A stretch of 64,000 bases of DNA from Rhodobacterales bacterium (lineage in GTDB: Bacteria; Pseudomonadota; Alphaproteobacteria; Rhizobiales; Stappiaceae): positions 1 to 64,000 of the forward strand of contig VIRH01000095.1 of the NCBI GenBank assembly GCA_008107755.1, given 5' to 3'. The notes beneath the pieces were generated by a model, which did no database searches, had not been told where the DNA came from, and saw only the letters and a list, made by a program, of their open reading frames with translations. Shown piece by piece: positions 10,047 through 18,893 of the stretch. The position numbers and the translations under genes are program-made. The first letter of the stretch is position 1. Every line of letters starts with the position of its first letter.

Positions 10047-10910
10047 ATGACTGCGAGATACCTCCCTGAACTGCCCGCACTGATGGTCGAAGAAGCGGTC
10101 AAGAGTGCACTTCTGGAGGACTGTGGCCGAGCAGGCGATATCACCAGCCAGGCGACGCTGCCGGCCGATGCACGGGCCAGCGCCGTGATTGCGGCGCGCA
10201 AGCCGGGTGTTCTGGCCGGACTTCAGTTTGCCGAATGTGCCTTTCGACTGACCGATCCGACCCTTGTGTTCAAACGCGAGATGGCAGACGGCGACCGGCT
10301 GCAGCCGAAGGATGTGGTGGCGCGGATCGAAGGTCCGGCGCGGGCGCTTCTTGCGGCTGAACGCGTCGCCCTCAACTTCATGTCGCACCTGTGCGGTATC
10401 GCCACCGCGACCGCGACCTTCGCCGACGAGATCGCGCACACCAAGGCCGACATCGTCTGCACGCGCAAGACCACGCCGGGTCTGCGCGCTTTTGAAAAAT
10501 ACGCCGTGAAATGCGGCGGCGGCTCCAACCACCGGTTTGGCCTCGACGACGCGATCCTGATCAAGGACAACCATATCGCCGTTGCCGGAGGCGTTGTTCC
10601 TGCAATTGAGGCCGCCAAGGCCTTCGTCGGTCATCTTGTGAAGATCGAGGTGGAAGTCGACACGCTGGAGCAGCTGCAAGAGGCGCTGAGCGCCGGACCG
10701 GATGTCGTCATGCTCGACAACATGTCGCCCGAAACGATGAAAAAGGCCGTCGAAATGGCTGCCGGAAAGGTCCTCCTGGAGGCCTCGGGCGGCATCGAGC
10801 TCGAGACTGTCAGGGCAGTTGCGGAAGCCGGGGTGGACCTGATTTCGTCAGGCTGGATCACCCATTCGGCTCCAATCCTGGATCTGGGGCTCGACATCGA
10901 GCTGTCCTGA
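10047..10910 (+). CDS. nadC: Nicotinate-nucleotide pyrophosphorylase (carboxylating) NadC
   Basis: The 287-residue quinolinate phosphoribosyltransferase converts quinolinate and PRPP to nicotinate mononucleotide. Conserved active-site stretches are CTRKTTPGLRAFEKYAV, CGGGSNHRFGL and LIKDNH, and the barrel ends in ASGGIELETVRAVAEAGVD. It completes the nadABC operon and converges on the wall-hydrolase gene downstream. Confidence 0.97.
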   Translation: MTARYLPELPALMVEEAVKSALLEDCGRAGDITSQATLPADARASAVIAARKPGVLAGLQFAECAFRLTDPTLVFKREMADGDRLQPKDVVARIEGPARALLAAERVALNFMSHLCGIATATATFADEIAHTKADIVCTRKTTPGLRAFEKYAVKCGGGSNHRFGLDDAILIKDNHIAVAGGVVPAIEAAKAFVGHLVKIEVEVDTLEQLQEALSAGPDVVMLDNMSPETMKKAVEMAAGKVLLEASGGIELETVRAVAEAGVDLISSGWITHSAPILDLGLDIELS

Positions 10911-10997
10911 CCGGCCGCCGGGGATCACCTCGGCAGTCATCATCGGAGCGTCTATTCGCGTGATTTCGGCCCTGTTTCGGCTTTCACTTCCTGGTGT

Positions 10998-11015
10998 TGA
11001 CAACCGGTGTTGTCA
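10998..11015. repeat. Inverted repeat at the nadC / wall-hydrolase junction
   Basis: Arms TGACAAC and GTTGTCA enclose CGGT. The right arm contains the stop codon of the leftward hydrolase gene. It may be a small bidirectional transcription end, but no T-run is present. Confidence 0.35.
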
Positions 11016-12257
11016 CCAACCGCCTGCATAGGTCTTGTAGAATATATGCAGGCCGACCTGGCCACGCTTGGCCATGGACCGCGCCCAACGCGGGTTGACG
11101 TAGGTCGCGTGGTAGTGGGTCGAGGCATCAACCATCTTGGAGTAATGCTCGCCGTTGAGAACTTCACGAGCGAGTCGCTGTGCGGTTCTCCAGGCGATGG
11201 GGCTCGAGATGCGGTCCTTGATGCCGTCGCAGGCGAAGGAAAACTGGCAGCGGTTGCGCTTGTGGCGGTTCTGGTAGACGACGCCGCAAATCGTGTCCGG
11301 ATAGGCGGGGTTCTTGACCCGGTTCAGCACCACCTGCGCTACGGCCGTCTGGCCGTCCTCGCTCTCGCCGCGCGCCTCGAAATAGATGGCTTCGGCAAGG
11401 CAGCGCTGCTCCTTCTTTTCACCGACCGACAGCGGAAGCGGCTTCTGAGCCCACCAGTGCGGGTTCTCGGGGTCTTCCGGAGGCGGAAGCTCCTGTTCGT
11501 ATTTCGCAGCTCCGAACAGGGCGTCGAACGGTTCCTTCGTCTCGCGCACGCTTTCAGGCGCATAGGCGGAAACCAGTGAGAAGCTTGCGGCCGCCGCGTT
11601 GCGGGCCATCATCACCTTCTGAAGGTCAAGCGGGCCGCCTTCCAGAAGCCCTTCGGCACCGGCAGCTGCAAGCATGGAGGACTGTCTGCTGTCGAGCGGC
11701 TGTGCTTTGACGAAAGCGACGCGGGGCAGGTCAGCGTTGTTCTTCTCTGTCGAGATCAGGCTCGACATGGCATAGAGATTGCCGGCGGCCCGGTCGACCA
11801 TCTGGCGGTCCGGCGCCAGGGTGATCAGCCTGTCGCTTTTGGCAGATGTGTTGGTTCTGATCGTGTCCGGCAGTTTTTTTGGAAGGCCGCTCGCGACGAC
11901 TTGTTCCATGCCCATCACGGGTGTCGCCTGGAAATTCTTGTCGGCGGAAGCCAGCATCAGCACCGGCGCACTCGCATAATCGGGAACGGCCGTGTCGCCG
12001 AGCGTGATCTTCGGCGCGAGTTTCGTGGCGAAGTTACCTGGCTCAAGCGCCATCATCCAGCGCGGGCTCTCCGCCTTGCGCTCGTTGATGAGCGAAAGGA
12101 TATCCTGGTTGCCGACGCTCCCCGCCAGAGCGAGGTAGACGACAGGACAGGCAACAACAAACTGTTTCAGCCGGCGCATTCTTGCGCGGACCAGGTCAAG
12201 GTCATGTGTCAGTTTAGAAGATGACCGCTTTTTGTTGCGGGATTTCGGGCCAGACAT
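11013..12257 (-). CDS. SleB-type cell-wall hydrolase
   Basis: The protein has 414 residues. A basic N-terminus and one membrane segment near residues 32-48 suggest a membrane-anchored periplasmic enzyme. The middle region is unassigned. The last 130 residues form the Hydrolase_2 (SleB/CwlJ) domain, with LAEAIYFEARGES holding the likely catalytic Glu, followed by VAQVVLNRVKNP, CQFSFACDG and HYHATYVNPRW. The family cleaves peptidoglycan glycan strands. Gram-negative members occur widely in alphaproteobacteria and presumably serve wall remodelling rather than spore germination. It has its own 247-base upstream region. Confidence 0.88.
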   Translation of the reverse strand: MSGPKSRNKKRSSSKLTHDLDLVRARMRRLKQFVVACPVVYLALAGSVGNQDILSLINERKAESPRWMMALEPGNFATKLAPKITLGDTAVPDYASAPVLMLASADKNFQATPVMGMEQVVASGLPKKLPDTIRTNTSAKSDRLITLAPDRQMVDRAAGNLYAMSSLISTEKNNADLPRVAFVKAQPLDSRQSSMLAAAGAEGLLEGGPLDLQKVMMARNAAAASFSLVSAYAPESVRETKEPFDALFGAAKYEQELPPPEDPENPHWWAQKPLPLSVGEKKEQRCLAEAIYFEARGESEDGQTAVAQVVLNRVKNPAYPDTICGVVYQNRHKRNRCQFSFACDGIKDRISSPIAWRTAQRLAREVLNGEHYSKMVDASTHYHATYVNPRWARSMAKRGQVGLHIFYKTYAGGW

Positions 12258-12504
12258 ACGCAGCCAACTCCAACTCGTTACACATCGCCCAACACGCCGG
12301 ACGAACAGAGCTAATGCTGTGTCAACATCAGCACACGAATTAAAAATGTCTGTTTAACCTTGAGAGAGCGTTAATAAGCGCAGAAATCGCGGAAATTCTT
12401 CAAAAAAAGCGCACGGACAGACATGGACATGGTTAATACTGGCACGGAAGTTGGCCCACTGTCCGAAGAAATTCTTCTTTTACCCTATGAGCTTGGGGCG
12501 CTGA

Positions 12505-13488
12505 TCAGCGTCCGCCGACACGCAGCCCCGGGGCGGGACGCTCGCTCAGCAGCTGGTGACGAAACCGGAACAAGGCGGCGGGACGGCCCCCGGTTGCGGT
12601 CGATGTCGCGCCTGTCGGCTCCACGAGATCGGCGTTTTCCACCAGCCGGCGGAAATTCTGCTTGTGCAGATGGCGCCCGGAAATCGCCTCGACCGACGTC
12701 TGCAATTCGGTCAATGTGAAGGTCTCCGGCATCAGTTCGAAAATCACCGGCCGGTATTTCAGCTTGCCCCGCAGCCGCGAAATCGCCGTCGCCAGAACGC
12801 GGCGGTGGTCGAACAGCATGGCCGTGCCAAGGAACGGTAAGTCATCCCGCAGCATCGCCGCCGGTCGCCCGTCACGCTTTGCTTCCAAGACGAGGCCGGC
12901 CTCATAGAGCAGTTCATAGCGCTCGAGTGCCCGTTCCTCGTCCCAGTTCGAGGCACCTGTGCCGAACGCGATATGGATGCGCTCCTGCCGGCTGAGCGGC
13001 TTCGGCGGTTCGTCGGGGGCTGGTGGTTCTGTCGCCCAGGCGTTGAGGGCGGGCAGGATTTCCTTGTCCAGCAGGTGAGGGCGCCCCATGCGCCAGTCCT
13101 CCCAGGGAAAGTAATCATACCAGGACCGCCATGCAGACCCGTGCCGCGCGAGTGTGTCCTCCGAATCCGCAGTCTGCCGGGAAAGCGCAAGATACCCGAC
13201 CGAGACCACATGCGGGCCTTCGTCCCCCGACACCCGGTGCCGACCGCGGTCGCCGAATGTGTAAAGCTGTTCGATATACCCGAGACGCAGCGCGGTCTGA
13301 TCTTCCACCCACGTGCGCAGGCCGATTTCGAACGTTCGGTGGTGGATGGGGTCGAAGGGCCCGAAGGGCAGGCCGTCGAGGCCGGCATCTTCATCGTCAT
13401 TGACGTGAACGATCTGCGGAACACCACATGCCACGGACACGATGACCGCGTTCAGTCCGATTTCGATGCTGGCTTGCCGGCGCGGCAT
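12505..13488 (-). CDS. nadQ: NAD biosynthesis regulator NadQ (Nudix-like plus HTH)
   Basis: The 327-residue protein matches the alphaproteobacterial NAD regulator family. Its N-terminal Nudix-like domain (about 1-200) contains LPFGPFDPIHHRTFEIGLR and YIEQLYTFGDRGRH but no catalytic Nudix box, so it should sense a ligand rather than hydrolyse one. The C-terminal third resembles the winged-helix DNA-binding domain of NrtR-type regulators (LTELQTSVEAISGRHLHKQN). The family represses de novo NAD genes. The palindrome upstream of nadA in this window is the obvious target. It lies 17 bases downstream of the phosphatase gene, at the end of a leftward run of genes. Confidence 0.85.
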   Translation of the reverse strand: MPRRQASIEIGLNAVIVSVACGVPQIVHVNDDEDAGLDGLPFGPFDPIHHRTFEIGLRTWVEDQTALRLGYIEQLYTFGDRGRHRVSGDEGPHVVSVGYLALSRQTADSEDTLARHGSAWRSWYDYFPWEDWRMGRPHLLDKEILPALNAWATEPPAPDEPPKPLSRQERIHIAFGTGASNWDEERALERYELLYEAGLVLEAKRDGRPAAMLRDDLPFLGTAMLFDHRRVLATAISRLRGKLKYRPVIFELMPETFTLTELQTSVEAISGRHLHKQNFRRLVENADLVEPTGATSTATGGRPAALFRFRHQLLSERPAPGLRVGGR

Positions 13489-13505
13489 TCTTTCTCCCGT
13501 TTCGG

Positions 13506-14012
13506 TCAGTCTATCGGCATGATGAAGGGCGTGCCTTCAAAGGCGGTCGCGCCGCGCCCGATCCGCCGGATCGCATCGATCATCCGCCCGTTGCGCCCCA
13601 GCATCTTGTCCGCCATCACCACGATGCGCTGGTTCGGCGTCGCCGAGGGCGAACGCTCCCGCAGGAGCGCGGCAAGAGCGTATTCGTCCGCTTCCGGGTT
13701 GAGCGCACAGGCCGCAGTATAGGCTCCCGCCGTCGAGCGGCTGATCCCCGCCCAGCAGTGAATGACAAGCGGCGACTGCCGGTCCCAGTCGGACAGGAAG
13801 CGAAGAAGCGTCTCGATCTGCTGTTCGCTCGCAGGCGTGAGGCCGGCGACCGGATCGACGATGTCGTTGAAGGCCAGGAAGAGATGACGGTCGGGTGCGA
13901 TGCCCGTGGGCGTTGGCACGTCCATCTCGGCGTTGATCAGTGTCACCACCGATTTCGCACCGGTTTCGGCGACTGTCTGGTTCAATTTGGAGAGCGAGCA
14001 CACGTGGAGCAT
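13506..14012 (-). CDS. Protein tyrosine phosphatase-like protein
   Basis: The 168-residue protein carries the CX5R phosphatase loop as IHCWAGISRSTAGAY near residues 84-97, typical of tyrosine and dual-specificity phosphatases. An upstream Asp-rich loop (FNDIVDPVAGL) could supply the general acid. The substrate is unknown. The gene lies 52 bases after the HD-hydrolase gene and 17 bases before nadQ on the same strand; this order is common in related genomes, but the link to NAD control may only be co-transcription. Confidence 0.82.
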   Translation of the reverse strand: MLHVCSLSKLNQTVAETGAKSVVTLINAEMDVPTPTGIAPDRHLFLAFNDIVDPVAGLTPASEQQIETLLRFLSDWDRQSPLVIHCWAGISRSTAGAYTAACALNPEADEYALAALLRERSPSATPNQRIVVMADKMLGRNGRMIDAIRRIGRGATAFEGTPFIMPID

Positions 14013-14064
14013 GGCGGACCGTTTTTCGTATCTGCCGGTAACCTAGTGTTATTCGCCCGTTAGG

Positions 14065-14727
14065 TCACCTGCTAGCTTGCCGGCTTCCGGGTTTGTGCCC
14101 ACTTTCGCGCAACTTCTCCAAAAACTCGAAGCGTTCCATGAATTTTTCTTCGGCCAATGCGACCGGCAGCGGCTTGAGCCCTAAGGCGAGTTTCTGGCCG
14201 CCATCGGCGGAAAAACCGCGCGGCCTGCCGAAGATCTTCGCCGCTTCCGCCTCTTCGAAACCGGCAAGTTCCACCGCCTCGAAATAGGCGCAGATGATGT
14301 CGGCCCGCTTGGCGAGTTTCTTGATTGTGACCGGGATCTGCGCCGGCAGGCCGAAGCGCAGATGGATCGCCGCCTGCAGGCGCGCCTCCACGGCCTTGTA
14401 GGCTTCGCCGATGACGGCCTTGAACGGCGAGATCATGTCGCCGATCACATATTCCGGCGCATCGTGAAGCAGAACGGCCAGGCGCCAGTCTGGCGTCAGG
14501 TCCGGTTTCAGCTTCAGCGCGATGTCCTCGACGACCAGCGAATGCTCGGCAACGGAAAACGCATGGTCTCCGTAGGTCTGGCCGTTCCAGCGGGCAACGC
14601 GCGCCAGCCCGTGGGCGATGTCGCTGATTTCGACATCGAGGGGGGACGGGTCGAGCAAATTAAGCCGTCTGCCGGAAAGCATGCGTTGCCAGGCGCGGGG
14701 CGGTTCGTCGGGGCGGGCAGAGGACAT
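14065..14727 (-). CDS. HD-domain hydrolase, YfbR-like
   Basis: The 220-residue protein is an HD-superfamily metal-dependent phosphohydrolase. The metal ligands are seen in HAFSVAEHSLVV (first His) and LLHDAPEYVIGDM (HD pair). The layout matches the YfbR/YfdR group, whose members act on deoxynucleoside monophosphates. It begins 23 bases downstream of ygfZ and is probably co-transcribed with it. Confidence 0.82.
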   Translation of the reverse strand: MSSARPDEPPRAWQRMLSGRRLNLLDPSPLDVEISDIAHGLARVARWNGQTYGDHAFSVAEHSLVVEDIALKLKPDLTPDWRLAVLLHDAPEYVIGDMISPFKAVIGEAYKAVEARLQAAIHLRFGLPAQIPVTIKKLAKRADIICAYFEAVELAGFEEAEAAKIFGRPRGFSADGGQKLALGLKPLPVALAEEKFMERFEFLEKLRESGHKPGSRQASR

Positions 14728-14750
14728 CGGACCTCGGATCTGTGCGGGTT

Positions 14751-15641
14751 TCAGTCCGCGGCGCTCTGCTCCGGCCAGGTGAAGGTGGCCCAGTCGGGAA
14801 TCTCGACCTGAATCAGGGCATCGCCGCAGTGAAGAGGGCTGCCGTTGTCCTTGGCCTGATGCACCTTGTCAAGACGCAGCAGAGCCAGCCCGGCACTGGT
14901 TCCCCCGAAGGTGGCCGATGATCCCAGGGTCCCGACCGACTTGCCGTCCACAGTCACGCTCGTGCCCTTTTCCGGCAGCGGCGTTTCACTGATAATCCGG
15001 ACGAAGCGTTTGCGTGCGGTGCCCCTGTGTTGCATCCGCGAGACGACTTCCTGACCGACGAAACAGCCCTTTCTGAAGGAAACGCCACCCAGCTGGTCAA
15101 GGTCTGCATCATGGGGAAAGACGTCCGAATAGTCGAAATCCTTCAGACCTTCCGGAACGCCAAGCCTGATCCGGTGAGCGTCATAGTCGGCAAGGGATGT
15201 GAGAGAGGATGAGAAAGCGTCCTCCAGCGCTGCGACCGGCCCGACGATACGTTGCCCGAGAGCCGCAAGCCGCGGGTCGTTGACGGTCAGCAGCGCCGCA
15301 TCCGGCTCCACCGCTGCGCCCCAGGTAGCAAAGACGCCGACGTCTTCTCCGAGCGCCACCAGTTCGAACTTGGCCCGCAGGCGATAGAAGGTCAGGCGCT
15401 TGAGAAGGTCCGCGGCGGTTTCGGCGGGCGAATCCAGCAGGTAGTCCTCGCCGTCCTTGTAGATCAGGAAATCAAAGAGAATCTTGCCCTGCGGCGTCAG
15501 AAGCGCGGCAGAGGCGGCGCCCGTCCGGTCCGCTTCGCCAATGTCTGCGGTCACGAGATTTTGCAGGAAGTGCTGCGCATCCGGGCCGGAAAGACGGATC
15601 AGGGCACGGTCGGAAAGACGGGCGATGGCTAGGTCGGTCAC
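14751..15641 (-). CDS. ygfZ: Folate-binding protein YgfZ/GcvT family
   Basis: The product is about 296 residues. It has the aminomethyltransferase (GcvT-like) fold start LSDRALIRLSGPDAQHFLQN and the YgfZ signature RKGCFVGQEVVSRMQHRG with its conserved Cys. YgfZ uses tetrahydrofolate and supports repair or assembly of some Fe-S enzymes; here Fe-S proteins such as NadA could benefit. The frame is open upstream to an ATG at 15737, but the family starts at the GTG at 15641 (residues VTDLAIARL), so I chose that. It is divergent from pyrC. Confidence 0.85.
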   Translation of the reverse strand: MTDLAIARLSDRALIRLSGPDAQHFLQNLVTADIGEADRTGAASAALLTPQGKILFDFLIYKDGEDYLLDSPAETAADLLKRLTFYRLRAKFELVALGEDVGVFATWGAAVEPDAALLTVNDPRLAALGQRIVGPVAALEDAFSSSLTSLADYDAHRIRLGVPEGLKDFDYSDVFPHDADLDQLGGVSFRKGCFVGQEVVSRMQHRGTARKRFVRIISETPLPEKGTSVTVDGKSVGTLGSSATFGGTSAGLALLRLDKVHQAKDNGSPLHCGDALIQVEIPDWATFTWPEQSAAD

Positions 15642-15869
15642 GGCTGGCCTACAAATATGAGTTTCAGGAGCAGGTTTGTCCAATTCTACATAAGCATTTC
15701 CGGCGAATGCGACAAGGCGGCAAAGGTGGTCGTGCACCTTCGGGATAACCTGTCGATTTCCAGGATGGGGACCGGTACATGCGGCAAGTAGTCTGGTGCT
15801 TTTCCGAAGGGCCGCGTATAAGCCCGCTGAAACACAGACCGCCCTTTACGAGAACAGCCGGAGGCCCCC

Positions 15870-17201
15870 ATGAGCATGACCTATGACCTGATCCTGAAAG
15901 GCGGCACCGTTGTCAATCAGGATGGCGAGGGGATCCGGGACGTCGCCGTCACGAACGGGCGCATTGCCGGCATTGGATCGTTTGACAGCTCGCAGGCAGG
16001 GGAGACCGTTGATTGCACCGGGCTTCATATCCTGCCCGGCGTCATGGACACGCAGGTCCATTTTCGCGAGCCGGGCCTTGATCACAAGGAAGACCTGGAG
16101 ACCGGCTCCCGCGCTGCCGTCATGGGCGGTGTCACCGCCGTTTTTGAAATGCCGAACACCAATCCGCTGACGGTTACAGAGGCGGCACTGGCTGACAAGG
16201 TAAAGCGCGGCCATCACCGCATGCACTGCGATTTCGCGTTCTGGGTCGGCGGCACGCGCGAGAATGTCAAGGACATCCCGGACCTGGAACGCCTGCCGGC
16301 TGCTGCCGGCATCAAGGTCTTCATGGGCTCGTCGACCGGGGATCTCCTGGTCGAGGACGACAGCGGCGTGCGCGATATCCTGTCCGCCACCCGTCGGCGG
16401 GCGGCCTTCCATTCGGAAGACGAATTCCGGCTCCGCGAGCGCCTTGGCGAGCGCGTCGAGAATGATCCTACGTCGCATCCGGTGTGGCGCGACGAGATTG
16501 CCGCCCTGCAGTGCACGGAGCGTCTGGTGCGCATCGCGCGCGAAACCGGTGCCAAGATCCATGTCCTGCACCTGTCCACGGCAGAGGAAGTCGATTTCCT
16601 GATCGACCACAAGGACGTCGCCTCCATCGAGGTCACGCCGCATCACCTGACGCTTACGGACGAGGCGTATCGTCGCCTTGGAACGCTGGTCCAGATGAAC
16701 CCGCCAGTCCGCGCCGAGCGCCATTCGCAGCGCCTGTGGTGGGGGCTGCAGCAAGGGATCCTGGACATTTTCGGCTCAGACCACGCTCCGCATCTTCTGG
16801 AAGAAAAGCAGAAGCCCTATCCGGCGTCTCCCTCGGGCATGACCGGCGTTCAGACGCTGGTGCCGATCATGCTCGATCATGTCAATGCAGGCCGTCTCAC
16901 CCTGCAGCGGTTTGTCGACATGACCAGCGCCGGCCCCATGCGCCTGTTCCAGACCGCTCGCAAGGGACGGATTGCCGTCGGCTACGATGCCGACTTCACG
17001 GTCGTCGACATGAAGCGCAAGGAAACGATCACGAACGAGTGGATCGCCTCCAAATGCGGCTGGACGCCCTACGACGGCAAGGACGTCACCGGCTGGCCGG
17101 TCGGAACTGTCGTGCGTGGCAAGCGTGTCATGTGGGAGGGCGACCTGACGGCTCCATCACAGGGCGAGGCGGTTGTCTTTCAGGATGGCCTGAAACGCTG
17201 A
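15870..17201 (+). CDS. pyrC: Dihydroorotase (class I, alphaproteobacterial type)
   Basis: The 443-residue amidohydrolase closes carbamoyl-aspartate to dihydroorotate in pyrimidine synthesis. Visible are the metal-binding VHFREPG near residues 66-72, the substrate strand VFEMPNTNP, the metal His in VLHLSTAEE, and the catalytic Asp in FGSDHAPH. The C-terminus returns to the beta-sandwich with ADFTVVDMKRKETI. GGAGG lies 5 bases before the ATG. It diverges from ygfZ, a pairing often seen in Rhizobiales. Confidence 0.93.
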   Translation: MSMTYDLILKGGTVVNQDGEGIRDVAVTNGRIAGIGSFDSSQAGETVDCTGLHILPGVMDTQVHFREPGLDHKEDLETGSRAAVMGGVTAVFEMPNTNPLTVTEAALADKVKRGHHRMHCDFAFWVGGTRENVKDIPDLERLPAAAGIKVFMGSSTGDLLVEDDSGVRDILSATRRRAAFHSEDEFRLRERLGERVENDPTSHPVWRDEIAALQCTERLVRIARETGAKIHVLHLSTAEEVDFLIDHKDVASIEVTPHHLTLTDEAYRRLGTLVQMNPPVRAERHSQRLWWGLQQGILDIFGSDHAPHLLEEKQKPYPASPSGMTGVQTLVPIMLDHVNAGRLTLQRFVDMTSAGPMRLFQTARKGRIAVGYDADFTVVDMKRKETITNEWIASKCGWTPYDGKDVTGWPVGTVVRGKRVMWEGDLTAPSQGEAVVFQDGLKR

Positions 17202-17225
17202 AAACAGATTTGCTGCGGGGCTTCG

Positions 17226-17263
17226 CGTACGGCGGGCTGTCAAGCTCGCCGTTCAACCGTACG
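17226..17263. repeat. Nested inverted repeats downstream of pyrC
   Basis: Outer arms CGTACGG (17226-17232) and CCGTACG (17257-17263) enclose inner arms GGCGGGCT (17231-17238) and AGCTCGCC (17243-17250). The structure could end pyrC transcription or sit in the leader of the following L,D-transpeptidase gene. There is no T-run. Confidence 0.45.
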
Positions 17264-17438
17264 TGTCTCAACCGCACAATTTGTGATGTGAATAACATCT
17301 CGGGGCCGGGTATTGTGACAAGGTTCTGAAAGTTGATTGAAACCAATGAGTAACTGTATTTCCTAACCACATTTATACCGGTTTGGATTAAATCTTGTTT
17401 AGAGCTTTAAGGGATTTTTGGCTTTGGGGAGCTCAGGG

Positions 17439-18668
17439 ATGTTGTCGAACATGATCCACAATTTTAACAGGCACCCGGGCAATCTGGTTCGCTTTGCCGG
17501 TGCCGCACTCTTGTCTCTCGCTCTTGTTTCGGGCGCTGCCGCCCGCGACCAGTCGGCCCAGTCCGAAGAGGCCCCGATCACAGAGCCGCCGATGCACGTG
17601 CTCGTGTCGATCGGTGATCAGAACATCAAGGTCTATCGTGGCCTCGACCTGATCGAGACCTCGCCGATTTCATCCGGCAAGCGGGGCCACACCACGCCTA
17701 CCGGCGTCTTTTCCATTCTCGAAAAGCGCCGCAAGCACTTCTCCAATCTCTATGACAGCGCGCCGATGCCCTTCATGCAGCGCCTGACATGGTCCGGCAT
17801 TGCCCTGCATCAGGGCAGGCTGCCCGGTTATCCGGCCTCGCATGGCTGCATCCGTCTGCCGAGGGCGTTCGCCAAGTCGCTCTTCAGCCAGACCGACCGC
17901 GGCATGCAGGTCATCGTGACCAGGGACGGCGCACAGCCGGTCGCCGTCAGCCATAGCGTGCTGCCGCAGCCCTTCGTTCCCGAAACACAGGTTGCGAGCC
18001 TCTCCTCAAGGACGATCGAGGCGGATGAAGCCCTGCGCGGTGCGATCAGGCCGGACACGGTCGAGGCGTCCCTGTCTGTCGCGCCGGAAAAGAATCCGAA
18101 CTTCGATCTGCCGCTGCGCATGATCATCACGCCGCAGAGTGCACCGAACCGGATCATGGTTCTGCAGAAACTTCTGAACCAGATGGGCTTCAACGCCGGC
18201 CCGGTGGATGGCGTCATGGGGCGCAAGACGCGGGCTGCGATCAGCCTTTTCCAGGAAGGTGCCGAACTGCCGGTCACCGGCAACCTCACCGACGCCCTGG
18301 AAGCGCGCATTCAGGCCGATGCCGGCTATGAAAAACCGCAGAACGCCATGCTGCGTATCCGCCGCAAGTTCCGCGATATCTACGCAGCGCCGGTCACGAT
18401 CAAAGATATCGATAGCGAACTCGGCACGCATGTCTTCACTGCGCTGGATTTCAAGGAAGGCGATTCCTCCGTCGGTTGGATGTCTGTCTCGGCCGAAGGT
18501 CAGCGCGGCGGAAGCGCAGAGGACGTCCTGAACCGGATCGTCATTCCGGAAAAGGTTGCTCACAAGCTGTCCGAAATGCTGACGCCGGGCACGTCCCTGA
18601 CGATCACGAACCGCAACTTCAAGCGCAACACGGGCCTGGGCACGGACTTCGTCGTCATCACCCGCTGA
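17439..18668 (+). CDS. L,D-transpeptidase with peptidoglycan-binding domain
   Basis: The product is about 409 residues. A signal peptide (hydrophobic core LVRFAGAALLSLALVSGAAA) is followed by a YkuD catalytic domain with the active-site SHGCIRLPRAFA motif. A peptidoglycan-binding repeat follows (MVLQKLLNQMGFNAGPVDGV, then GRKTRAAISLFQ). The enzyme forms 3-3 crosslinks or attaches proteins to peptidoglycan in the periplasm. The ATG at 17439 has GGGGAG 7 bases upstream and is better than the upstream TTG at 17418. A strong terminator follows at 18692. Confidence 0.92.
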   Translation: MLSNMIHNFNRHPGNLVRFAGAALLSLALVSGAAARDQSAQSEEAPITEPPMHVLVSIGDQNIKVYRGLDLIETSPISSGKRGHTTPTGVFSILEKRRKHFSNLYDSAPMPFMQRLTWSGIALHQGRLPGYPASHGCIRLPRAFAKSLFSQTDRGMQVIVTRDGAQPVAVSHSVLPQPFVPETQVASLSSRTIEADEALRGAIRPDTVEASLSVAPEKNPNFDLPLRMIITPQSAPNRIMVLQKLLNQMGFNAGPVDGVMGRKTRAAISLFQEGAELPVTGNLTDALEARIQADAGYEKPQNAMLRIRRKFRDIYAAPVTIKDIDSELGTHVFTALDFKEGDSSVGWMSVSAEGQRGGSAEDVLNRIVIPEKVAHKLSEMLTPGTSLTITNRNFKRNTGLGTDFVVITR

Positions 18669-18691
18669 TCCACACTCGCGCTTCACTCCTC

Positions 18692-18717
18692 AAAACCCCG
18701 CTTCGGCGGGGTTTTTT
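18692..18717 (+). terminator. Rho-independent terminator of the L,D-transpeptidase gene
   Basis: A GC-rich hairpin with arms AACCCCGC and GCGGGGTT and a TTCG loop is followed by a run of T. It lies 24 bases past the stop codon. Confidence 0.93.
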
Positions 18718-18821
18718 GCTGTCGGCGTCTGAGGCTCATTAGGGATGTCACGCGCACAGGACTGCCGCGGTCGGTCGTCCCGCGTCCCGAAACATCCGGA
18801 TAACGTCAGCCGCTACCCCTG

Positions 18822-18839
18822 ACGTCACCAAACTGTCGT
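18822..18839 (+). promoter_or_regulatory. Candidate PHO box upstream of btaA
   Basis: ACGTCAC and CTGTCGT are spaced 11 bases apart and match the PhoB half-site CTGTCAC at 10 of 14 positions. btaAB genes are phosphate-starvation genes in Rhizobium, so a PhoB site is expected here. The same stretch also forms a dyad (ACGTCAG at 18803, CTGACGT at 18819), so another regulator is possible. Confidence 0.35.
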
Positions 18840-18893
18840 CTCCCTCGCGTATCGCAAGGCAGTTCATTGGCGCGGGTCACTCGGGAGACTAGG

